A stretch of 64,000 nt of DNA from Apteryx mantelli. Lineage: Eukaryota; Chordata; Aves; Apterygiformes; Apterygidae. Of the stretch, positions 17,341-52,198 are shown piece after piece; position 1 is the first letter of the stretch; each line of letters opens with the position of its first letter. Position numbers and translations under genes: made by a program. Under the pieces are notes generated by a model, which saw only the letters and a list, made by a program, of their open reading frames with translations, was not told the DNA's origin and did not search any database. The stretch lies in the NCBI RefSeq assembly GCF_036417845.1, contig NC_089980.1:134380516-134444515 (forward strand), given 5' to 3'.

Positions 17341-20300
17341 GTTAGAGACTTCTAGCCTGGAGGAGAGCCCTGTTTTACCCGATGCCGGGGTTCAAGTGCT
17401 GCGTGCTAGGTACGATCCCAGGTCTGAACCACAGGTCTCTGCATATAGAAATGTCCTATACCTAGTTAAGTCTAAAACGCTCTTTGGAGTAAGACGACTT
17501 TCCAGCTGCTGAGAACTTTGTGGGGCGGGAATTGGAATAAATTTGCAGTGCTCAAAGCGTTGTGCTTGCTTTTGATGAGCATTGGTTGTGTCAGCTTAAC
17601 AGAGCTGTCAATGTAAGTGCTTGGATAGCTTCATCACACCAGACTGCCGCACGATAGGTACGTTTTGTAACCCCAACGGCTTTCCCACTGATCGTTTTTG
17701 CAGCTTGCTTAGTGCTGGTTTGGGTTTTCCTCCTGCTTGGTGCTGCCTTGCAGCCTGCCTTCGCACTCGCCCCCCTGACCCGCGGAAACCAGCACGCGCC
17801 GTGATCGTGGGGCGTTCAAAGCAACAGCGTCATGCTGCAAATCAGTGCTCCGAATATCCCTCTGAGCCCTTCTCACCTCTGGCTGGGGAGAGGAGCAGAA
17901 GATGCTCGTTGCTTCTGGCGCAAAGTCGATTTTTCTCCCGAAAAATGATGCCGCCAGGCTGCAGAAGTCACGCTGGGGAGATGTTCCTCCCCGGAGAGCT
18001 CCCTGTTCCTTAGCCGCCAGAGGGAGATGCCGCTCACAGCCGCCAAGCGGACGTGTCGGTGCAGGCATCGGGCGCTCGCCTGAAGTCCAGGTTACGGGAG
18101 GACAGGAGCGCACAGAAGTGCTGCCGCTGCTACGTGATACTCCAGGAACAGATGGGAGCCGGCGGGGATGGATGGGCGCCAAGGCGAAATGTGGGTTTCT
18201 AGGATACTGGAGTAGGCTGATACCTGCACATGGCGTACGCCCTAAGGAATGCAAACCGTGGGAGATGGGGTCCAAAGGGATAGCCCAGCAGACCGGGGCT
18301 GGGGGTGGTAATGGCTATCTGCAAATATCCCCCCTCGCGGAGAATGGCAACTTCAAATCCAAAGGTGCACGTGTAAGGAGACCGCTGGATGAACATGCTT
18401 GGTGTGACAGGGGAACCCGCTGGTTCGGGAGAACCTGCTCAAAGTGTCTCCACTTCAGTGCTGAGTCCTGACATTTGCTGGTGCATGAATGGGTCTGTGC
18501 ATGCACGCGCCTGGGTAATTGCGGGCTGGTTGCATGGTCACTCCCCTGTGGTCCCCCAAATCTCTCCAGGGCTCTGCTCGCCATGGAGTGATGTGGTCCT
18601 GGACTGGGCCAAGCCCAGAGCATGAAGCTGCAGGAGAAACTGCAGCTGCAAAAGAATCTGGTGGGGGGCGATGAACCGGCTGCTCAGCAGCTGATATTTC
18701 TTCACAGGGCTGCAGCACCTTGTTGCTCACAAGCCCAAATGCTTGAGGAGAACCCACCAAACCCTCTGCTCCTTTTTCGGCATTTCCCCTGAGGCTCTTT
18801 TGTGGATGAGCTGCGTTATCCTGAACTAGACCTTGTGGCTCTGCCCGGTATTTGGGGGATGCTCATCTCTGAGGTCAGGGCCACCTGCAGACTGCCTGCT
18901 GAGGGATGTCTCCGTCCCACCATGCTCAGCAGGGCTGTCTTTGGAGGGCCAGATCCTTCCGCGTTCTCGCCTGCCCCAGAATAGAAGATTTCTGCTCATT
19001 TGTATCCTATGTGCCTGCTTTGAGTTTTGGCTTTTTTTGTTCAGTTGTTGCTTTTTAATGCCCATCTTTCTGGGCCACTGAAAGCTAAATGAAACCTTTC
19101 TTTTTGAGGAAAACTCAAACAGCTTAGAGAAAATTTGGCTTTTGTGCCAAAGCCCAGGATTGCTGACAAATCCACGCCACCGATGCACCCGCTGCAACCC
19201 CTTTCCCTCACTCGCTTTCCCAACCAGGAGACCAGAGGTGGCCTGAGGCCACCAGCAGCTCCTTGGCCGGGTCAGTCCTGTGATGCAAGAAGCAATTTGG
19301 CCTTTCCCCACCGCCGAGAGGTTCATCCCCTTCTGACGACTCCGAGCTACTCCTCAGGCTTTCGCGCGGTTGTTTCCCGTATCTGGGGACTGTCAGAAAA
19401 AAACTGCTGGCGCAGTCCCTCCGCAGAGGTCCCTGGAAAGGTCTCGCGGGCTGCGAAAGGGCGGCGAGGCGGGGAACAAAGCCGGGGCGAACGGTGCTTT
19501 TCGACAATGCAGGGAGTTACCTGCGGGCTCCCAAGGAGAACTGGCTGTACCGCTCGCCGGTGATCTGGAAAAAAGGAGCGAGCGGGCAGGAACAGAGGCT
19601 ACGGCTGCGCTAATAAATTAAACAGCGCCAGAGCCGAGGTCCGGGCGCTGCCACGGGGTTGTCCCACCGCGCTGCCCAGGACTCCGTGGCCAACAAGAAG
19701 CGGGCGGCTGAAATCCAGTTTCTTCACTGAAATACGAAACTGCGTTTGCAAGGTGTGCATGGGAGAGGGGAACAAGCCTGACTTTGCACCCGGGCGGCTG
19801 GTGTCTGAACCGGCTCCTAGCGCCCGGGGAAGAGACGGGAAAGCTGAGAAGATTACTCAATGCTCGGCACGGTCCAGAAGGCAAATAAAACAGCGGGAAG
19901 TATTAGGAAAGGACTAAAAATAAAACAGCAAATGCCTTGCCTCTGTATAAATCCATACAGAGCCCTGGTTGTTTCGTTTCCAGAAGAGTGTAGCGATCTT
20001 CCTGCAGCACCTTCCTGCCCCCAGTCCGGGCTCTCTGTGAGCCCCGGTTGTGACTGAGGCTCTTGGACCCCGAGGCACAGACAGGAAAGCTGGGACTCGC
20101 CAGAGTCAGACCTCAAGAAAGGCCTGGTGTTTTGCTGCTTTTTTTTGTACGCCGCAGCCTCCAAAAGTTATTTCTATGCTGCCCTTCCCTTCCCCTCAGC
20201 TCGTAATTTTTAATGCAATTACTGGATGCTCTCATCCTTCGGTGAAGGTGGAGTAACATAAGCCAGGCTGGAAATGTGCTGGCAGGGAGGGTTTGAAACA

Positions 20301-21400
20301 GCCCTGATCCAGGGCCGCTGGGAACTTGTCTCTCGACAGCACCGTTTTCGTCCGTCCTCTGCGGCCAGGTTTCTGCGCGCTTCCCACTGACTCCGGGGAG
20401 CTTCGCGCCAGGCTTTGGGGTCTGATTTCAGCCGGCCCAGGGGGCTCAAGTCAAGAGAACAGTCAACCTAAGATCCTCCTCGAGACAGGAGAGCAAAGTC
20501 CCAGCCTCGCAGAGAGGAGCTGAGTGGATGAACAGCGATGGTTTTTTGCGGCCAAGAAGCGGACAAGTCGCACAGACAAGGGAAAAATAGGCACCAGTTC
20601 GGTTTGCTGGTTTTGTTCAGCTCGTGGCGAAACGTTTTCTCTAGTTCTAACACGATGCAACCCCTTAACTAACCCAGAAGAGACTTACCCAGAAAAATGT
20701 CTTCTTGCGGCGGGTCGAAAATTTCATTTCAAAAACGCTAAAACAAAACACTTTGACATTACAGAAAAAAATATATATATTTGCCCCAGGTTGTTGTTGT
20801 TTGTTTGGTTGTTTTTTTTCCAAGATGAAACTTTGGGCAAATTTTTCCCAATTAAACGGTCTTGGTTCGCCACAAATCCCTTTTCAGGGTATTTACTATT
20901 CCTGTAAAACACATCATCCAGGTTTCATCTCGGTGCTTGGTGTAAGCGGTGCCTGTTGCTCTAAGGCTAAGCAGCAACGCAAGGGGGGGGACGTTTACGG
21001 AGGGAAAAAGCACAAGCTAATCAGGACTTACCTAATTTGAGGGACTGCTTAATTAGGACCCAGGGACTCTATTTCCTGTGCCGCATTTGGCTGGCGGAAA
21101 ACGCTTCGTGCTCTGAACATCAGGTCTGCAACGGCTCAGTTCCTTCAAACTCGCCGGAGCAGCGGTTCCTCCTTGCTCCAAGTCCTCCAGCCCGGCAGAC
21201 CGGATGGGATCTTCGGCCAGGAGAGATCCGTGGGGATGCCGGCCTGCCGGAGGAGCCGTGCCAGCCCCCGCAAGCTAAAGGAGCGGGCCCGTGGTGTTCG
21301 CTGGGTTGGAAACGGGAGCTTTAAAGCCAAAGCCCCGTTTGTGCCCTGCCTTTTCTGAGCCACTGGCAAAGTCCTTTCCGCGCCGCATCCTATAGACCTT
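17341..21400. other. Intergenic, nothing recognised
   Basis: G+C content rises towards TRAM2. No gene was found. Despite the neighbourhood, no six-cysteine defensin exon could be built. A short AT run near 20768-20780 is the only simple repeat of note. Confidence 0.5.
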
Positions 21401-21589
21401 AAATCCCACGGACGTGGGGTTGGAAAAGGGAGAGAGATGGAGAAAGTGTCCGGTGGCTCTGAACTCTGCCCAGCTCCTGGCGTGGGGAGGGAGGGAGGCT
21501 GGGATGCGGGAGCACGCGGGAGGTGGGAGGGAGGTGGAGGTGCGAAGGGTGGGGAGATGGGCAGCAGCGCGGGGGCTGCGGGCGCGGGG

Positions 21590-21815
21590 TGTACGCGGGG
21601 GTGGGTGCAGATTTGGTGGGTGTCGGGTTGTGGGTGTGCAGCGTGTGCAGGCACAGACTGGCGCTGGGGTGTACCTGGGTGTGGGTGTCGGGCTGTGAGC
21701 GTGCAGTGTGTGCAAACCCAGACCAGCATTGGGGTGTACCTGGGGGTGGGTGACGACGTGGGTGGGTGTCGGGCTGTGAGCGCGTGCAGCCGCAAGCCGG
21801 CATTGGGGTGGGCGC
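21590..21815 (+). repeat. Imperfect GT/G-rich minisatellite upstream of TRAM2
   Basis: Three diverged copies containing GGGTGTCGGG, then GTGTGCAG or GCGTGCAG, then GGCATTGGGGTG or similar. The GGGTGTCGGG cores start near 21618, 21683 and 21763, so the spacing is about 65-80 bp. The strong G bias on this strand continues into the TRAM2 CpG island. Confidence 0.6.
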
Positions 21816-22212
21816 AGGCGGCGGCACCCACCAGCCGGGCGCCCGGGGGTGCACAGGGACGGGGGGGTGGGGGGGGGCAGCGCGGGGGGGGGGTGTCAGA
21901 CCGCAGAGGGGTGCAGCGATGGGGGGGGGGAGGTGGGTGCCGGGCTGCGGCTGGGCGAGGGGAGCAGCCGCGGCAGCGGGCGGGGGCCGCCCCCGACGGC
22001 GGCGGCGGCGGGGCGCGGGGCGGTGCGCGGGGCGCGGGGCGGGCAGGCAGGGGTTAAGGCGGCGGCGCGGGCGGCGCCTGCGCGGCCCCGGTCCCGGCCC
22101 CGGCGCTCCGCGAAGTTGTGCGGGGCCCGGCGAAGTTTGCAGCGCTGCGCGGCGGCGGCGGCGGCGGGGCGGCTGCTCCCGCTCCCGCTCCGGTTCCCGG
22201 CCCGACCCGGCC

Positions 22213-43760
<21,548 letters not shown>

Positions 43761-43926
43761 AAGCAAAGGCTTGTCTATTAGGGAGGAGGACGCGATACCA
43801 GGACTAAGAACCAACCCCTCCTCCCTGTCCTCACGAGCGTCATCTTGAATGGCTTGGAAACCTGTCATCTTTACAAGGTGTCTCTCCGTCTCCTCCCTTC
43901 CTTTCTTGCTCTCTTGAACCATTTGC

Positions 43927-43932
43927 AATAAA
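43927..43932 (+). terminator. Proximal AATAAA in the TRAM2 3' UTR
   Basis: Lies about 170 bases after the stop codon; it would give a very short 3' UTR if used. Confidence 0.4.
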
Positions 43933-46900
43933 ACCAAAAAGGTCCCTTTCCCCTATTCCCTTCCCTTCATAGGAGTGTGTTCCAAACCTCCTGTTTTTGT
44001 CTTCCTCTGTTTCATTGTAAGTCAGTGTGCAATTTTTTTTTCTATTTTAGTGTTTGTTTTTTTGGTTATTTTTACGAATGCATCATAGATGGTTCCAAAC
44101 AATCCTTTTGTTCTCTTCTACAGTGTGTTCCTCCCCTCCCTTTGTGCTACTTCCCTGAACCCCTGGTTCAGGGACACGGCAGCTTGAAGGCACTGGGTGT
44201 CTGTGATGAGAACAGACACCTGGAGGAAGGTGGTGGGGCTCTGTGCTCAGTCATGGCTATGACCATTAGGCTCAGGGGTGTTCTTGGGTGAGGGTTGCCT
44301 CTCTGGGGACACATCTGTCAAGCACTTGGCAAGTGCTACAGGATGGTGATGCTGCAAATATGTACCAGGATCCAGGGGAGGAGTCTTGTTTCACAGTAGA
44401 CTTCTGGTAAATGGGATTCCTCCAACCCCTGGTTTTGAGCTAATTTCAGAGAGCTGTGCAGCAGAGAAGGCAGAAAAGTTCCCTCCTCATACAGAATCCC
44501 CACTCTATGAGCACATTTGTTGACTGGCTTGGGTCCCATCAGACCAGGCCCTTTGCCTACTTGAGTGTGACTCATGGACCTGGTGTTCTCATGGCTCTTA
44601 ACCATGTCCAGATGAGCAAACTGTCTGCTGCGAAGGGTTTTGCATTAATGGGACTGTGCTCTTCATGCAGTCGCCTTAGCCTTCCTCATCCCTCCCATAC
44701 CAGTCCAGCTGTGCCATCTGTAGCCATCAGCTCCTCTCTTTGTTTCCAAAGGATACAGAGCTTGTATCCACCCAAGGTGCTATCAAAGGCAGGGTTTCTT
44801 CCAAAAACCTAGCCCCTTCATCCCTTTCTGAGCTGTGAATGAGATGATAGGGAAGGGAAAGGAAGTCAGGGGCTACAAAAAGTAGCTTGTATATTAGGAA
44901 AGGCCTGACCTGTGACACATAGCTGTTGGCAGGTGGAGTTGTCCCAAATCTACCTCAGAGGCCATCTGTTCCTACAGACCACTTTTCCCTCTTGCTCCTG
45001 CCTGTTGCCATCTGTACATGCTGGCAGGAGATTCGTGGGAACCAGCTTGGTCCCCTGCTGCCCCTTTGCTGGAGAGTAGCATCTCCTGTCCAGTGTTTCA
45101 TGCGTCAGTGCCAGCTCACTGAGCAGTGGGCCTCTTTTTTGGTGCCATGCACCGGTCCAGATTTGGCAGATGTGCAGTAGACAGGCACCTCTCATCCCAC
45201 AGCTCTCCCCTGGGGGAGTTTCTGTAGCTGGGCTTTGCTGTTGGTGCCTCTTGTGCAGCAAAACCAGCTGTAGCTTTTGTTCTGCTTCACTATGGCAGGA
45301 GTAGGTGACTGGTGTGCGCTCTCGGCTGGCGGAGAAGAGGATGTTGCTGGTTGCACAGGGTCAAGGAGAGTGAGGACACTCTTAGATATGCAAGTAGGGA
45401 TTGAAGTCTGCCTTTCTTGTGGGTGAGGGATATGCGTGATCTCTTAGTGTCCTCCTTGCTCAGCCCTTTGTGCAGCTGAACTCTGTGGCTCTCGTCAAGT
45501 GTGATTCTTGCACGTGCTCTCTTGCGCATGAGGCTGGAGCAGTGTCATCCTTCAGATCATTCATGTTTTGGGGAATGGGTGACAGTTGATTTTCTGCCAC
45601 TCTTAGAGATGAGGGTTTTTTTCTTCTATAGGTGTCTTTGCTCTCTCTTCCCCTCTCCTTGTTGAGCCCCAGCTAATGCTGGGCACAAGATGGAGAAAAT
45701 GTGCAAGAACTTGAGTACAGTTGGATAAATTCCACTTGCTCCTCCATCCCTATTACTCTGAATGTCAAATGAGATGTTAGCAGGAATTGGGAAGAGGGGT
45801 TCCCCTGTTTTCAGAGGAAGTGAGGAAAGAAACTTTGGAGCAGAGCCCCTGGTGGTACCTTACAACTGCTCCTCTTAGTCATTGCCAGACAGATAATAGA
45901 ACTTTTGGCTTGAACAGAGACTGCAACAGTGCCTACAGTGCAACATAATAGGAGAGGAAAAGAGCTTTATGTTAGGGAGGACGCAGAAAAGGCCTAATGT
46001 GAAAGGCCTTTCCTTTCTGCTGCCTACCTCCCTTCCCCAGCCATCCACTGCCATCTGCCCTCCAAAGAGTGACTGCTGGCTGGCACCTCTCCATAGCCTT
46101 AGCTGGTCCTTTCTACAAAGCAGGTGCCTTGTACCAGCTGAGGTATTGACTTTGTGTTAACAGATGACACATACAATCCCAAAAAACTGGCTGCTGAATA
46201 ATTCCTCCTCCTGCCTGCTTTGCTTCAGGCAGCTTTTCCACTTGCACAATCCCGCGTCTTCATAAAGTAGCTAATTATGCTTTGTATCCCAAGTGCCTTA
46301 TGTTGCCATGTAGTCTCTTGTACTCTTGATCTGTGTACTATATCAATAGCTATACGCCCTCCCTTTTTACAACATATGTATGACATATGCTACATTTATG
46401 TGTTTATGAATAGAGCTACCAGAAAAAAGGGACAGTTTGTTTTGGAAGCATCTCCATGTTTTCTTTCTTTATCCTGTAGGAAGGAGGGGGGGGAGGGTAG
46501 CCCTCCCCTGTCGTTAGTCCTCTGAAATCCCCTTCCTTCTCCTGTTATGCTCAACTGCAGTATGACCCCTAGGGTTTTTTTGTGCTGAGCCTTTGCTGTA
46601 ATGCACTATCAACTGTCATTCCAGAGCTTTGTAGTCCTCTGTCAATCAGAGGGGCCACCACAGGCTGCTTCTGTGTTTGTCTTAATATGAACACCATCCC
46701 CCTAGCTGCAAGCTTGCAGTAACTGGTTCTACAATCATGGCTTTTCTCAGCAGACCAAGCCTTCTCTCCAACCCAAAGAGCTTTTTTTTTTTTTTTTTTC
46801 CTTCCCAAATGGAGTATTTTCTCTGCAAGTCCCTAGTGGTGAGTCTTTCCTTGACCATTCTACATACAAAGATGCTGAGAGCCTGCTTTTCTCGAGTGGA

Positions 46901-48102
46901 TACTCTTCTCATGCCCCATCCTGTCAAACCCTTTGTGTTCTGTAAAAAATAAAAAACAAAAACAAAAAAACAGGAGCTCTTGTTCACCACAGTGTGGAAA
47001 GTGTTAGAGACTATGCAAAACTGCAAGTCCCTACTTTCCGTGTAACACTGTTGCTTGCTCCACACCCTTCCTATGGGCTTGTGACTGCTTCTGTAGTCTG
47101 TGTCCGTTATCCAACCTGAGAAGGCCAGGAATCAAGTAGTCTGTGATTTCTTTGGTGTGAAGCATAGTGTTTTCCTGCCCCTAGCCTAGAAAAGCTTTGA
47201 AGTACCAGATCTCCCTTCCTGTCATAGCAGGGAACGGGCTTGGGAAGAGAAAGGGTGGAGGAAGAACAGATGTAGCATTTCACATATAATTTTTGAGTGA
47301 CTTTTAAATAATGGGGCATTACAGTTGCATTTTTTTTAGGGTTCTTTTTTTCTTATTCATCATGTGTGGGGTTAGTAAAGAAGAAGATGAGTTCCAGTTC
47401 CCCTGTATGTCCCCCTACACTTAACTCACCATTTAAACATGTATTTTTGGTAGGCTTCTCTGTTGGAGTAGAGGTGGGGAGAAAGACTACTCTAGGATGC
47501 CTCCCCCCTGCAAGTTGGTCTTGAAGGCTGTAGATATGCTGGCTTCATTGCAGTGCATGGGGGTTTACAGCAGCGTCTGACTCTTGCCTTAGGTGAAGTC
47601 TTGGTAGATGGAGTCTGTCTGACTTGCGTCAACAGTAGATGGAGATTATAGTGGTCTGACTACCGTCTTTCTGTAAACTTCATGAGTGTGTAATAGATGG
47701 TTTGTTTGGCAGGCTTTATATGAAACTGTGAAGTATGTTTCTGAGTCTCTAGGCTGTGTGGGGGTTTTTTGGTCTCTTTTTTTTTTTTTTTTTTTTTTCC
47801 CGGCAGTGGGGAAGAACGGATGTTGTAAAAGCTAGGTGGGGGCATGTAGCTTTCCTTCGGACACGTTGAACTCCATGGACCAAACTTCAGCAAAGGAACT
47901 CACTCAAGGAAAATTCTGTTCTTCCATATTTATGCTTTAGTGCAAACTTCCTAATTTTGGAGGGGGTTGGGGGGGAAGTAACAGTCTCAGATGTTTTATC
48001 CCATTTGTTTCATTCTTCCTGTCACTTAAGTTTTTGTATGGATTTTTTTGATGTTTGTTGTTAAATGACTTTTGTGATAAACTCAACAAAAGTATTTTCT
48101 GA

Positions 48103-48116
48103 AATAAACAAATAAA
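48103..48116 (+). terminator. Paired AATAAA, probable distal TRAM2 poly(A) site
   Basis: Two AATAAA hexamers eight bases apart, in an AT-rich context, with TG-rich DNA about 55 bases on (TGTATATGTGTTTAC). This is the strongest end signal before the EFHC1 tail. Confidence 0.5.
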
Positions 48117-48135
48117 AGGCATAGATTCTTCCACT

Positions 48136-51100
48136 GCTGCTGTTCACTGATGCTTCATCACTCTGCTAAGCTGTATATGTGTTTACAAAGCAGGCTGGGA
48201 TCAGTTTTATGTATTTCTCTCCTGCCATGCCAGACTAGTCTGTTCCCTTTGGTGCAGCATGTTGTATCCTCATATTCCCTGCATATGGAGTTCATCTTCT
48301 CAAACTTTCCATGTCTACAGCGTGGACAGCTGCTTCTGAGTTAGTTATCTATATATTACTATCTCTCTATATATGTTACTATATCTATATGTTATGTAAC
48401 TATAGTTATCTATAGTTGGGGGTGGAGAATAATGGCATTGGCAAGGTATGATTTCTCTGATGTGGTTTAAGTGCATACTTTATGTTGAGATAAATTGCAG
48501 GCTTTCTGCAGCTGGCTCTGGGCATGCAACATGATTTGGTTGAGTATTAGGTTACGGTTCATAGCATGTACAGAAAACAAATTCTGATTTTCTATTCTAT
48601 GGCCCACAGCTCCAATAATCTCATCTATAAGTCCCTGGCCTCTCTGGAAAAACTGATTAGGGCGGCCTTTAGAAGTTAGCCTTCATCAGCTGCTGCCTGG
48701 AAAGCACCTGACACAAACACAAGCCATGTTTTGAAATCTGAGGTTGACCAGAGATAGTTTTAGTGATTCCCAGTTGGAGTGAACAGCAGCACAAATGGGC
48801 CTGGAAAAAAAGAGTGGTGACCTTTTTGAACAAGAGGAGGCAGGAGGGAGCTGTCATGTGGAGACCCTCAGCTGTCTAAGGGGAAGCAGGAATCCACAGC
48901 ACAAAAGGTGAAGCTGATTAAAATAAGCATTTTGTTCCAAGGAGCTTTGTTCTCTAGCCTGTGTAAGATAGCTGCTGCCTCTCATAGGTGCTCAATGGCA
49001 ATATCTGGCAGCTGTCAACGGGGGAGAGAAGGTTCCTGCAATATTTACCTCCATGGAGAGATGAGTAATCTTTAAATGGAGTGAAAGTGTCATAATTTTA
49101 TTGCTAAGCTGCCTGCTAGTTTTTTCCTCTCACTGGACCTATCTGGTGAGATGACAGACTGCACGAAATAGATTTTAGGACAGAGATACCATCTAAACCC
49201 TTCTCCCAACCTTTGTTAAAAATGCAAAGCGGTTGTTAGCAGATTTGTCTACAGACCCCTGCTATTTCCATGAGCTATGTAAGAGCTAAAGCCTCCACTC
49301 CATTTTAAGTAAACCCAGAATCACAATTGGTATTTTTGTTTTTTCTCACTTTAATCCATAGCTATTACAGGCATTGAGGTATTTTTATTTAAAGCAGACT
49401 TATTAACTCTTTTACAGCAGCTATGCATGACTTGCTTACATTCATACTTGCTAGTCTGAATGTATCATGGTCCATGGAAGGGCTTTTAGGTCCTCCTGAA
49501 ATACAAATTATAATCTAAACTGGCAGTCTTTGCTTCTTGAAGATGAAAGGCCCCTTTAGACTGTATAAGAGAAATCTAAAATGCTTATAACTCTACACTT
49601 TAGAGAGCTTTAGTTCTAGCAAACTTTGCTGTACTGCATTAAAAAGTTGAGAGGTCAATGGGAGAACCTGGCTTTGGTTCTCTGAAGTTTTCTTCCTGTG
49701 AGTTTTACTTCAAGATCCAGCAGGTGTGAGGCTGAGTTTGGTGGCAGGTTAAAAAAAAAAAACAACAGGGAGAGGTTATGAAGGGAAAAAAGGGAAATGA
49801 AATGAGGGTGAGATTAGCTGGCTCTAGTGAAGAAAGGAGGGGGAAAGTGAATGAAGCAAAGAGGGTTAAACTGGAGCCACCTTTTGAGGTATGATATCTT
49901 AAAGTCAACTCAGCTAGGAACGTCATTGCTGCTCTTGCTTGTGCTTCGGCTTCTGAGGTGAGATCAGGAGGGGAAGGCTCTAAGGAAGTCACGGTAGCTT
50001 ATCTTGTTTTCTCCGCAAGAACACAGGCCAATCAGCTGTGGTGGGGGAAAAAAAAAAACGTAAAGAGTTGGAAGAAGCTGCAAATATTGTTGAATTTTGT
50101 TAGTGGAAAGTACCCAGAGGTAGTTCTTGTGTGACAGAGCAAAAAAGTGTCATTCCTCTGTGTGTGGAAGAGCCTACTACCTCAGTAGTCTTGAATCACA
50201 GGTAGCCATGAGCAGTTACAGATGACACTAACCTATGCAAGACGGAGAGTTAAGAGTGTTTGTGTTTAATCCTGCTTTCCTTCTAGGAATCACCACAGTG
50301 GCAATAGAGCCACAAAACAAAAGCGTGGCCATGGATTGACACAGGCCACCGCACATCTTTCAGAAACCCCATAGAAATCCCTGCCAAAAGTGGGATGGGG
50401 ACAGTGTATATCTGAACAGTTACTGTTCAGTGGTGTCACTTTGGTGTGTGCACATGGCATTATGTGCAGACACAGATAATTGAGTTCAGTGACAGCCCTG
50501 CTAATGAGCCAGTTCTGGTGTCTGTGCCTGACCCTGCATTGTGTTCCAGAGCTATAGCCTTTGTGTGCTTAAGGGGAAGAAAAGAGGGCTTTTGTTTCTT
50601 TAATTGCATAACTAATCTCCTTCTGACACCCAGGGAGATGGAAAAGGTCTAATATCACAGTTCCTTGAAAGGATTCTTCTTCCCCTTGCTGCCTAGAGAC
50701 AGATTTGCTAGGGTTCCTCTCATGTGACTAACAGCTGTGTTCCTCTCCATTGCAAGTAGTAGTTAACTATCTGCCATATGTTTAATTTACAATACCGTCA
50801 CATTTCTGAGGTCTCTGGGCACATTCTTATTAAGATTTCAAGAGAAATGAGGGATGCTTTTAGTGTTTAGGCCCCAGATTGAGATTCAAACACGGGGCGG
50901 GGGGTGTGGGGGGGGAGGTCAAGCCTAAATAGTCACAGATTGCTCACATGCTCTTGGGCAATTCACTTAATTCCCATTCTCAGAGTGGGAGAAGGAAGGA
51001 TTGTCACCACATTGTATTGTAAATTCCTCAGGGCAGCGTGGCCTCCTATGAGCTCTAGTACAGTGAAGCCTGGGTGGTGGTCAAGAGCCTTTACTCAGTG

Positions 51101-52198
51101 CATATTTAAAGACAGAAATACACTGCCTGTGCACTTTTCTAACCGTGGCTTTGATGCTCATAGCTGGCTGTATTAGCAGATGCTTTTTTTTAATAAGGAA
51201 AATACTCCCTCTGGATTCTAGACTTCTTTAATTGTCAGTCTGCTTGTATTGGCCACTAATCTACAGCATATCACATTACGCTAAGAAAGCATCCTTGTCA
51301 GTCATGTTCCTAAAAGGATCCTCCCTCCCCTCTGCATGAATTTTCTCTTCAGTTTCTCATGGTTCCTGCTATGTAGCCTTTGTTCTCCACAGGCTTTTGG
51401 TCACCGCACCCAGCAAGTCTATGTTTTAGTTGGGCTAAGCAGGTGGGCATGGATGGCCTGAGGTAGGGACAGCAGAGAAAGCTAGGTTGCCTTGTGAACG
51501 GTGGGCTTGCTGTGCTAAAAGCTGAAGAAAGGATGGTCACAGGCTGACTTCCCACAGCAGGATCAGGCTGCCAGCCACATGAGGAAAAGAGTGACTAATG
51601 GTTATGCTTCTGTTTTTTTTTTTTCTTTTGTTGTTTCTTTTTTAGTTAAAGTAAAGTACAATACTTAGTTCTCAAATCTTCAATTCATTTGCTGTTAAAT
51701 CTGGAATCTGTCTTAAGTTGTTATCAGGCTGGTTCCCTTAGCACCTCAGTGTTACTTCTACTCATGTCCAGGCCTGCCTAAGTCATAACAGGCACTCAGT
51801 AGTTCTGCAGCAGTCTATGCCTGATCTCCATCATGATTTACAACCTCTTGTTCTGCTTATCTTGTCTCTGAGACATGACCCACCAGGTATTTTCAGGCTT
51901 CGCATAACAGTGACGCCAATAAACTGGGCTGCTCACTTGAGTTGCGGGCCACCTGGGTTAAATTTCCTCCCTTTACGTAGAGGATATGAATCATTATCGC
52001 CTCTTTTCAAAGAAGGCTCAGTCCAACAGCCCAGAAGCTTTTCTGAAGTGGAACTTTCTTGCCCTTTTTTGAAGTGGTTCCCCTTTGGAGGGTGGAACAG
52101 TTGTCAGTCCTGCCTGGCTAGGGTTGGTTTGTAAAAGAGCTCTTTTGGGAGAGCTGCAGGAGGGGAATGTAATATAGACAGCACCGCTTCCTTCTCAC
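48136..52198 (-). other. EFHC1 3' region; final exon not identified
   Basis: The short last coding exon and 3' UTR of EFHC1 should lie here, because the two genes converge. No match with a proper splice acceptor was found. A weak resemblance at 50756-50833 is described among the findings. An AT-rich TATC/TATA stretch runs from about 48346 to 48418. Confidence 0.4.
50935..51080 (+). repeat. MIR/L2-like ancient repeat fragment
   Basis: CTTGGGCAATTCACTTAA followed by ATTGTAAATTCCTCAGGGCA and CTAGTACAGTG resembles the core and tail shared by MIR and L2 elements. Confidence 0.45.

Larger units (their letters stand above)
43761..48135 (+). other. TRAM2: Probable long 3' UTR of TRAM2
   Basis: About 4.4 kb without a coding exon on either strand. 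Human TRAM2 mRNA also has a 3' UTR of several kb, as I recall. It holds an early AATAAA at 43927-43932, another at 46948-46953 and a closely spaced pair at 48103-48108 and 48111-48116. T runs occur near 46783-46799 and 47777-47798. The distal end is inferred from the signals only. Confidence 0.55.

Noticed and set aside
17645-17746. Cysteine pattern on the + strand recalling a beta-defensin (C-x6-C-x10-C-x13-CC), attractive because of the defensin neighbourhood
   Set aside because: Only five cysteines, with wrong spacing: the third cysteine is missing and the last interval is too long. There is no signal-peptide exon nearby and no clear acceptor. Probably chance.
20050-20115. Possible MIR remnant (GAGGCACAGACAGG then GGGACTCGCC)
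   Set aside because: Too short and too diverged to call beside the better examples.
46781-46800. T run, read as the poly(A) tail of a minus-strand processed pseudogene; likewise 47777-47798
   Set aside because: No coding remnant or target-site duplication next to either run.
52118-52198. Read-through of the EF-hand exon of EFHC1 as an alternative C-terminus
   Set aside because: A consensus donor GTGAGA ends the exon at the expected point. The extra 27 codons look intronic and no poly(A) signal follows closely.
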